This document shows, one piece after another, positions 6,993 to 11,807 of a DNA stretch of 11,807 nucleotides (its first letter is position 1; each line of letters opens with the position of its first letter). A model generated the notes under the pieces. The model saw only the letters and a list, made by a program, of their open reading frames with translations, ran no database searches and was not told where the DNA came from. Where the stretch lies: contig JBBQRG010000083.1 in the NCBI GenBank assembly GCA_038215095.1, positions 1 through 11,807 of the forward strand, in the 5' to 3' direction. A program made the translations under genes and the position numbers. The DNA comes from DATACN01 sp038215095. Lineage in GTDB: Bacteria; Actinomycetota; Thermoleophilia; Solirubrobacterales; Thermoleophilaceae.

Positions 6993-8040
6993 CCCGGTCG
7001 ACTGCGCCCTGGATGCGGGCGCGAGCGGGCCGGAAGGCCGCCGCCACGGCCAGCGTGGACACGGCCACCGCCAGGCTCGAGTCCGACGTGAACGAGTTCA
7101 GCGCGAGCTGGAGCAGGAGCACGCTGCCCACGTAGACCGCGGCGAGCGTCGCGGTGAGCAGCGCGTAGACAAGCGTGCGGTTGATCAGGCGGTCGATTTC
7201 GTAGAGGCGGTAGCGCAGGATCGCCGCGCCGGCCGCGAACGGGATGCTCGCCAGGCCCACCAGGCCGACCCAGAACGTGACGTCCGCGAACGGGCTCGGG
7301 GTCACGAACGAGATCGTGAAGCCCACCGCCGCGATCGAGGCGGCGTACACGACCCACTTGATCTGCAGCCGCTCCTGCCCGTGCGACCGGCGCAGGCGCA
7401 GGACCAGGCATGTGGCCGCCGCGAGGAACAGCGGCACGGCGAGAAAGCCCAGCCCCGTGTTGATCGACCCGAGCGCGCGCCCCAAAGCCCCGCCGAACCC
7501 CACCGGGTTCGAGAGCTGGGGCCAATCGCTGAAGGGCCCGCGCTCGAGCGACGTCATGAAGACCAGGCTGGCCCACAGCGCCACCCCCCAGAGCGCCACG
7601 CGCCAGTGCCGCGTGAGCGGCTTGCCGTCCGGGAACAGCAGCAGGAGGACGAGCGGCGCGGCGAAGAGCGGCATCGGCATGAGCCACGCGATCACCCAGG
7701 CGGCGAAGGCCGTCCCGGGCAGCGCGCTCTTGAAGACCGAGTACGCGACCCAGCCGGTCCCGAAGGCGCTTATCGCGAACAGCAGGCCGACCACGGCGAA
7801 CAGCCACCCGATCGCGTTCTCGGACCGGCGCGCCACGACGGCTGAGCCGATGCCGGCGAACGGGAGGCAGATCGCCGCCATGATGACCGCGAGGCCCGGA
7901 TCACCGCCCCTGTGGTGGGGCGGCGGGCCGCCGGTGGCGATTCCGAGCACGACGGCGCCGGCCGCGAACGCCAGCGTGAGCGCGACCAGCCACAGCTCCA
8001 CCCGCCGCTCGACCCCTGCCACTCGCCTCATGCCCGCCAT
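6970..8040 (-). CDS. Tandem-array polytopic membrane protein, copy 1 (promoter-proximal, frameshifted at the 3' end)
   Basis: As it stands this encodes 356 aa. It follows the family to the V-D-R of the C-terminal block, then turns into A-L-L-P-Q-P-L and stops at 6970 because of a 1-bp insertion at 6993-6995. Motifs are R-R-S-E-N-A-I-G-W (71-79), L-F-P-D-G-K (135-140), S-N-P-V-G (177-181), R-L-R-R-S-H-G-Q-E-R-L-Q-I-K-W (215-229) and R-L-Y-E-I-D-R-L-I-N-R-T (278-289). An unusual P-P-P-H-H-R-G-G loop (39-46) lies between the first two membrane segments. Possible starts are ATG 8040 (chosen), ATG 8031 and GTG 8046; GGGGTG lies just upstream, and spacing does not settle the choice. The loop N-S-F-T-S-D-S-S and Y-A-L-L-T-A-T-L pair it with copy 6. 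It is the first gene of the operon, divergent from the BTAD regulator. If the frameshift is real, the protein lacks its cytosolic tail. Function unknown. Confidence 0.8.
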   Translation of the reverse strand: MAGMRRVAGVERRVELWLVALTLAFAAGAVVLGIATGGPPPHHRGGDPGLAVIMAAICLPFAGIGSAVVARRSENAIGWLFAVVGLLFAISAFGTGWVAYSVFKSALPGTAFAAWVIAWLMPMPLFAAPLVLLLLFPDGKPLTRHWRVALWGVALWASLVFMTSLERGPFSDWPQLSNPVGFGGALGRALGSINTGLGFLAVPLFLAAATCLVLRLRRSHGQERLQIKWVVYAASIAAVGFTISFVTPSPFADVTFWVGLVGLASIPFAAGAAILRYRLYEIDRLINRTLVYALLTATLAAVYVGSVLLLQLALNSFTSDSSLAVAVSTLAVAAAFRPARARIQGAVDRALLPQPL

Positions 8041-8113
8041 TGTCACCCCGATGCAACCAATTGGGCGTTCCGTAGCCGTTACGGAGCACGCAACGGCGGG
8101 TTATCGTTACGGC
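8041..8113. promoter_or_regulatory. Divergent promoter region with repeated CGTTACGG motifs
   Basis: This 73-bp gap separates the divergent membrane-protein operon and the BTAD regulator, so it should hold both promoters. It contains CGTTACGG at 8077-8084 and again at 8105-8112, 28 bp apart. The first copy is also half of an inverted repeat CCGTA-N5-TACGG (8070-8084). The palindrome CCAATTGG lies at 8057-8064. For the plus strand, TTACGG (8079-8084) and TTATCG (8101-8106) are 16 bp apart and could be weak -35/-10 boxes for a nearly leaderless transcript. No convincing minus-strand promoter is visible. SARP/BTAD regulators bind short direct repeats near promoters, so these repeats are candidate operators; this is not demonstrated. 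Confidence 0.4.
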
Positions 8114-11032
8114 ATGGCTGGCGCGGGGGTTTCCGTATCGGAGACGGGGCTGCGGATGCGGCTGCTCGGCCCGCCGCTGATCGAGCGCGAGGGCATTCCC
8201 CTCAAGACCGATACCCGCAAGGCCACGGCGCTGCTCGCCTACCTCGCGGTCACGGGCGGCGAGCACCGCCGCGAGAGCCTCGTTGCCCTGCTCTGGCCCG
8301 ACTACGAGGCCGACCGCGGCCGCGCCGCGCTGCGGCGCACGCTCTCCACGCTGCGCGGGGCGCTCGACGGCCGCTGGCTCGAGTCGGAGCGCGGCAGTGT
8401 CGCGCTCGCCCGCGACGAGCTCTGGCTCGACGTCGAGGAGTTCCGCGAGCTGCTCGCGTCGTGCGAGACCCATGGCCACGGCTCATCCGAGGCCTGCGCG
8501 CGCTGCGTCGAGCCGCTCGGCGCTGCGATCGAGCTCTACCGCGACGGCTTCCTCGCCGGCTTCGGCCTGCGCGACTCGTTCGCCTTCGAGGACTGGCAGT
8601 CCCTGGAGGGGGGCACGCTGGAGCGCGAGTTCGCCGGCGCCCTCGACCGCCTCGCGCGCGCGCACGCGGCGGCCGGCGAGCTGGAGCGCGCGATCGCCTG
8701 CCTCGAGCGCCGGCTCGCGCTCGAGCCCCTGCACGAGCCGGCACACCGCGAGCTGATGCGCCTGCTCGCCTGGACCGGCAGGCGAGCGACCGCGCTCGAC
8801 CACTACCGCGAGTGCGTCCGCCTGCTCGGCCGCGACCTCGGCGTGCGGCCGCTCGAGGAGACAACCGAGGTCTACCGGGCCATCAAGGAGGACCGCATCG
8901 GGCCCGCGCCGGGCGCCTCGCCGGCTCCGGTCGCGCCCCCCGCCCCCGTCGCGCCGGCGCCCGCCGCCGAGCCCGCCAGGGCCGGGCTGCCGCTGGTTGG
9001 CCGCGAGCACGAGCTGGAGCTGCTGCGGTCCGCCTGGCAGGGCGCGGGCCCGCGCGGCCACCTCGTGGCCGTGGAGGGCGAGGCCGGCGTCGGCAAGACG
9101 CGCCTGGTCGAGGAGCTCGCCGCCGAGGCCCGTTCCGCGGGGGGCGCCGTGATCAGCGCCCACTGCTACGAGGACGAGGGCGGCGTGGCCTACGGGCCGC
9201 TGGCGGAGGCGCTGCACGCATTGGCGGAGGACGACGTGCTCCGCGAGCGCCTCGAGCGCGTGCCGGACGGCGCGCTCGCCGAGGCCGCGCGGCTGGCTCC
9301 CGAGCTGGCCGAGGGACGGTCCGGGCTCCCGGCGCCGGCGCCGCTCGACAGCCCCGGCGCCCACTCGCGTTTCCTCGACGGCACCGCCGAGCTGATCGCC
9401 GCCCTCGGCGACGAGCGCGCGCCCGCCCTGCTTCTGGTGGACGACGTGCAGTGGGCCGACGAGGCGTCGCTGGACCTGCTGGGCTACCTGGCCCGCCGGC
9501 TCGCCGGCCGGGCACTTTGCGTGGTCGCGACCTGGCGCTCGGAGGAGGTCGGCTCCGACCACCGCGCGCGACGGCTGCTCGACGCGGCGGCGCGCGACGA
9601 CGCCGCGTCCGCGATCGAGCTCGCCCGCCTGGAGCGGCCCGAGGTCGAGCGGCTGATCGAGTCGCTGCCCGCGGCGGCCGAGCTGCCCGCCGGCACCGCA
9701 GACGCCGTATGGACCGAGACCGAGGGCCTGCCGTTCTTCGTGGTCGAGTACCTGGAGTGGCTGTCCTCCGAGCAAGGCGGACGCGCGCCGCTTGAGGGTG
9801 CCCAGGGACTCGTGCGCTCGCGGCTGCAGAGCGTCAGCGAGACGGCGCGCCAGCTGCTCACAGCGGCCGCCGTGATCGGCCGCTCGTTCGACCCCGCCAC
9901 GCTGCGCGAGGCAAGCGGGCGCAGCGACGAGGAGGTCGTGGACGGGTTGGAGGAGCTGATCGGCGCCGGGCTCGTGCGTGAGCCCGAGGCCGGCCCCGCC
10001 CTCGACTTCACCCACCATCGCCTGCGCGAGGCCGTGTACGAGCAGGCCGCGCTGGTGCGCCGCCGCCTGCTGCACCGGCGCGTCGCCGAGAGCCTCGTGG
10101 CCCAGGCGAGGACGAGCGCCGACCCGGGCGCGCTCGCGCCCGCGACGGCCCACCACTTCCAGGAGGCCGGCGAGGATCCCCGCGCGGCCGACTACTCGGA
10201 GCGCGCCGGCCACCACGCCGCATCGCTGTTCGCCAACGCCGAGGCGCTCGGGCACCTGCGCACAGCGCTCGGCCTGGGGCCGCGCGATCCGGCGGCCGTG
10301 CACGAGGCGATCGGCGATCTCGAGACGCTCACCGGCGACTACCGCTCGGCGCGCGACAGCTACGAGGCGGCTGCATCCACGGAGTCGGGCCCGCGGCTCG
10401 GCGCGATCGAGCAGAAGCTCGGGCGCCTGCACGAGCGGCGCGGCGACCTGACGCTGGCGGCCGGCCACTTCGAGGCCGCGCTGGAGTCGCTCGACGAGGC
10501 CGCGGGCGCCGAGGCGCGGGCCCACCTGCTCGCTGACATCAGCCTGAACGCCCGCCGCCGCGGAGAGGCGGACGCCTCGCAGAAGGCGGCCGAGGACGCA
10601 GCCCGGCTCGCCGAGGAGTGCGGAGACACCCGCGCGCGAGCGCGAGCGAGCAACGCGCTCGGAGTCCTGGCCCGCGACCGAGGCGCCGCGGACGAGGCGC
10701 TGGCCCACCACCAGGAGAGCCTGCGCCTGGCCAGGGAGGCGGACGACGCCACCGGCACCGTGGCCGCGCTCAACAACCTCGCGCTGACCCGCCGGGCCAG
10801 CGGTGAGCTGGACGCCGCGCTGGAGCTGACGGGCGAGGCGCTCGAGCGCTGCACCGCCCAGGGCGACCGACACCGCGAGGCCGCGCTGAACAGCAACCTC
10901 GCCGACCTGCTGCACGCCGCCGGCCGAGCCCCCGAGGCGCGCGAGCGCATGCGCGTGACTGCCGCCATCGTCGCGGAGCTGGGCGCCGACCCGGTGGCGG
11001 AGCCCGAGCTCTGGAAGCTCGTCGACTGGTAG
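8114..11032 (+). CDS. BTAD-type (AfsR/SARP-like) transcriptional regulator with AAA ATPase and TPR domains
   Basis: The 972-aa cytosolic regulator begins (about 15-100) with a winged-helix DNA-binding region (M-R-L-L-G-P-P-L-I-E-R, then R-R-E-S-L-V-A-L-L-W-P and R-A-A-L-R-R-T-L-S-T-L-R). The bacterial transcriptional activator domain follows (about 100-260: A-I-E-L-Y-R-D-G-F-L-A-G-F; R-L-A-L-E-P-L-H-E-P-A-H-R-E-L-M). A Pro/Ala-rich linker (about 263-294) leads to an AAA_16/STAND-type ATPase: V-G-R-E (295-298), Walker A G-E-A-G-V-G-K-T (322-329) and Walker B L-L-L-V-D-D (439-444, D443/D444) followed by V-Q-W-A-D. TPR-like helices fill about 660-965 (e.g. A-L-N-N-L-A-L-T-R-R-A-S-G-E-L-D-A-A-L-E). 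A C117/H120/H122/C128/C131 cluster lies in the BTAD part. In this family ATP binding and TPR ligand sensing gate DNA binding. The start is ATG 8114; ATG 8156, just before R-L-L-G-P, is the alternative. It is divergent from the membrane-protein array, which it may control (inference). Confidence 0.9.
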   Translation: MAGAGVSVSETGLRMRLLGPPLIEREGIPLKTDTRKATALLAYLAVTGGEHRRESLVALLWPDYEADRGRAALRRTLSTLRGALDGRWLESERGSVALARDELWLDVEEFRELLASCETHGHGSSEACARCVEPLGAAIELYRDGFLAGFGLRDSFAFEDWQSLEGGTLEREFAGALDRLARAHAAAGELERAIACLERRLALEPLHEPAHRELMRLLAWTGRRATALDHYRECVRLLGRDLGVRPLEETTEVYRAIKEDRIGPAPGASPAPVAPPAPVAPAPAAEPARAGLPLVGREHELELLRSAWQGAGPRGHLVAVEGEAGVGKTRLVEELAAEARSAGGAVISAHCYEDEGGVAYGPLAEALHALAEDDVLRERLERVPDGALAEAARLAPELAEGRSGLPAPAPLDSPGAHSRFLDGTAELIAALGDERAPALLLVDDVQWADEASLDLLGYLARRLAGRALCVVATWRSEEVGSDHRARRLLDAAARDDAASAIELARLERPEVERLIESLPAAAELPAGTADAVWTETEGLPFFVVEYLEWLSSEQGGRAPLEGAQGLVRSRLQSVSETARQLLTAAAVIGRSFDPATLREASGRSDEEVVDGLEELIGAGLVREPEAGPALDFTHHRLREAVYEQAALVRRRLLHRRVAESLVAQARTSADPGALAPATAHHFQEAGEDPRAADYSERAGHHAASLFANAEALGHLRTALGLGPRDPAAVHEAIGDLETLTGDYRSARDSYEAAASTESGPRLGAIEQKLGRLHERRGDLTLAAGHFEAALESLDEAAGAEARAHLLADISLNARRRGEADASQKAAEDAARLAEECGDTRARARASNALGVLARDRGAADEALAHHQESLRLAREADDATGTVAALNNLALTRRASGELDAALELTGEALERCTAQGDRHREAALNSNLADLLHAAGRAPEARERMRVTAAIVAELGADPVAEPELWKLVDW

Positions 11033-11051
11033 GCCAGCCCACCAGACGGGA

Positions 11052-11078
11052 TTGGCACTCTCACTGCTAGAGTGCCAG
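11052..11078 (+). promoter_or_regulatory. CIRCE operator 1 (HrcA binding site)
   Basis: TTGGCACTC (11052-11060), a 9-nt spacer and GAGTGCCAG (11070-11078) form the classic CIRCE inverted repeat (consensus TTAGCACTC-N9-GAGTGCTAA). Only the outermost right bases depart from symmetry. It lies 19 bp after the BTAD gene stop and upstream of groES. HrcA is known to bind such sites and repress groESL until heat shock. Confidence 0.93.
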
Positions 11079-11080
11079 CG

Positions 11081-11107
11081 GCGGCACTCTCCCTATGGGA
11101 GTGCCAA
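11081..11107 (+). promoter_or_regulatory. CIRCE operator 2 (HrcA binding site)
   Basis: GCGGCACTC (11081-11089), a 9-nt spacer and GAGTGCCAA (11099-11107) form a second CIRCE element, only 2 bp after the first. Here the left outer bases deviate (GC instead of TT). The two sites are 29 bp centre to centre, close to three helical turns, so two HrcA dimers could sit on the same face. No separate -35/-10 pair could be assigned with confidence; the promoter probably overlaps these operators. Confidence 0.92.
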
Positions 11108-11143
11108 GGTTTGACCAGATCTTCGGGACGGAGGTACCCCCCA

Positions 11144-11434
11144 ATGAAGCTACAACCCCTCGGCGATCGACTGATCGTCAAGGCCATCGAGGAAGAGGAG
11201 ACGACCGCCAGCGGCATCGTTCTCCCCGACACGGCCAAGGAGAAGCCGCAGCGCGGCAAGGTGCTCGCTGTAGGCGAAGGAAAGTGGGATGAGGACGGCG
11301 CGAAGCGCATCCCGCTCGACGTCGGCGAGGGCGACGAGGTCCTCTACTCCAAGTACGGCGGCACGGAGATCAACGTGGAGGGCGACGACCTGCTCGTGCT
11401 CCGCGAGTCTGACGTGCTCGCCAAGGTCGCCTAA
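11144..11434 (+). CDS. groES: Co-chaperonin GroES (Hsp10)
   Basis: The 96-aa protein starts at ATG 11144 with GGAGGT (11130-11135) 8 nt upstream, giving the conserved M-K-L-Q-P-L-G-D-R-L-I-V-K start. An upstream in-frame start at 11072 lies inside the CIRCE operators and is rejected. GroES forms the heptameric lid of the GroEL folding chamber in the cytosol. The mobile loop that docks onto GroEL is visible at about residues 16-33 (E-E-E-E-T-T-A-S-G-I-V-L-P-D-T-A-K-E), with the GroEL-binding I-V-L triplet. The C-terminal core is typical (D-E-V-L-Y-S-K-Y-G-G-T-E and D-D-L-L-V-L-R-E-S-D-V-L-A). It is followed 29 bp later by groEL and preceded by two CIRCE sites, which marks an HrcA-controlled heat-shock operon. 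Length and sequence are normal for the family. Confidence 0.98.
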   Translation: MKLQPLGDRLIVKAIEEEETTASGIVLPDTAKEKPQRGKVLAVGEGKWDEDGAKRIPLDVGEGDEVLYSKYGGTEINVEGDDLLVLRESDVLAKVA

Positions 11435-11463
11435 CCCAGAACACAGACGGAGGAACTGAACAC

Positions 11464-11807
11464 ATGGCTCACAAGGAGCTCAAGTACGACCAGGAGGCGC
11501 GAACGGCTCTCGAGTCGGGCGTCGACGCGGTCGCCAACGCGGTCAAGGTAACCCTTGGCCCGAAGGGCCGCTACGTGGTGCTCGACAAGAAGTTCGGCGC
11601 ACCCACCATCACCAACGACGGCGTGACCATCGCTCGCGAGATCGAGGTCGAGGACCCGTTCCAGAACCAGGGCGCTCAGCTCGTGCGTGAGGTCGCCACC
11701 GCGACCAACGACGTCGCGGGCGACGGCACCACCACGGCCACCGTGCTCGCTCAGAAGATCGTGCACGACGGCCTGAAGAACGTGGCCGCCGGCGCCAACC
11801 CGCTCGG
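11464..11807 (+). CDS. groEL: Chaperonin GroEL (Hsp60), N-terminal 114 residues, cut by the window edge
   Basis: The start is ATG 11464 with GGAGGA (11449-11454) upstream, 29 bp after the groES stop. GroEL is the double-ring ATP-driven folding chaperonin working with GroES. Numbering matches E. coli exactly over the visible part. The nucleotide-binding loop is V-T-L-G-P-K-G-R (29-36), catalytic D52 sits in T-I-T-N-D-G, and D87 lies in the phosphate-binding G-D-G-T-T-T-A-T-V (86-94). Position 37 is Tyr, where E. coli has Asn (G-P-K-G-R-N). Only the first part of the equatorial domain is present, so the C-terminal tail (G-G-M repeats or His-rich) that would separate GroEL paralogue types cannot be judged. 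The gene is co-transcribed with groES under the double CIRCE. Confidence 0.98.
   Translation, partial: MAHKELKYDQEARTALESGVDAVANAVKVTLGPKGRYVVLDKKFGAPTITNDGVTIAREIEVEDPFQNQGAQLVREVATATNDVAGDGTTTATVLAQKIVHDGLKNVAAGANPL

Larger units (their letters stand above)
1..8040 (-). repeat. Tandem array of at least seven paralogous membrane-protein genes
   Basis: The same ~1.2-kb gene unit recurs at 430, 1632, 2774, 3946, 5121, 6326 and 8040 (start positions, minus strand). It is interrupted only by the SRPBCC gene at 6323-6793. The C-terminal third is nearly identical between units at both protein and DNA level. For example, the stretch encoding S-S-L-A-V-A-V-S-T-L recurs in all six complete units with few synonymous changes, while the N-terminal halves are clearly diverged. 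This is expansion by tandem duplication of a coding unit. It is not a CRISPR or simple repeat. The array continues beyond the left edge. Confidence 0.9.

Noticed and set aside
427..8040. Calling the array genes histidine kinases
   Set aside because: The membrane module resembles kinase input domains, but no H-box, N-box or G-box sequence occurs in any copy or in the window.
1..8040. Regularly spaced repeated sequence as a CRISPR array or insertion-sequence repeats
   Set aside because: The period is about 1.2 kb and each unit is a full coding gene. There are no short spacers, transposase genes or terminal inverted repeats.
8057..8064. Palindrome CCAATTGG in the divergent promoter as an operator
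   Set aside because: It is a single 8-bp palindrome with no second copy in the region. It is too short to support a call on its own, so it is only mentioned in the promoter entry.
7244..8113. Upstream extension of the regulator frame back to 7244
   Set aside because: The extension is antisense to copy 1 and has no regulator-like sequence. The recognisable BTAD N-terminus begins just after ATG 8114.
8483..10915. An 810-residue minus-strand open frame opposite the BTAD regulator
   Set aside because: It is antisense to clear wHTH, Walker A/B and TPR motifs on the plus strand and shows no recognisable domain.

Overview
The window is very GC-rich with tightly packed, overlapping genes. A BTAD/AAA/TPR regulator and a groESL operon under double CIRCE control point to a high-GC Gram-positive bacterium (Actinomycetota). 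My impression from protein style is the Thermoleophilia/Solirubrobacterales area. That placement is inference, since no rRNA or other marker gene is present.

Minus strand, 1-8040: a tandem array of at least seven paralogous polytopic membrane proteins of about 380-400 aa. In transcription order, right to left, the copies start at 8040, 6326, 5121, 3946, 2774, 1632 and 430; the last runs off the left edge. A small SRPBCC (START-like) protein gene (6323-6793) lies between the first and second copies. From the SRPBCC gene onward every junction is an exact 4-bp ATGA or GTGA overlap, so this is one translationally coupled operon. All full copies share a near-identical C-terminal block running from R-L-Y-D-I-D-V-V-I-N-R-T to M-Q-P-A-H-V-S-L-W-L-R. 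In actinobacterial and Chloroflexi sensor kinases I know this type of membrane module as the input half. Here no copy carries a HisKA_3 or HATPase transmitter, so they look like orphan receptor modules of unknown function. The first copy (6970-8040) has a 1-bp insertion that puts its last ~54 codons out of frame; the rest of its 3' end (6831-6992) is intact.

Divergent gene, 8114-11032, plus strand: a 972-aa regulator with an N-terminal winged-helix/BTAD DNA-binding region, a central AAA ATPase with Walker A and B motifs, and C-terminal TPR repeats. It shares a 73-bp intergenic region with the array, and that region contains two copies of the 8-mer CGTTACGG. It is the obvious candidate regulator of the array, but that is inference from position.

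Plus strand, 11052-11807: two adjacent CIRCE operators (HrcA sites), then groES (complete) and groEL (truncated by the window edge). This is conserved chaperonin territory and forms a housekeeping boundary to the accessory membrane-protein array.
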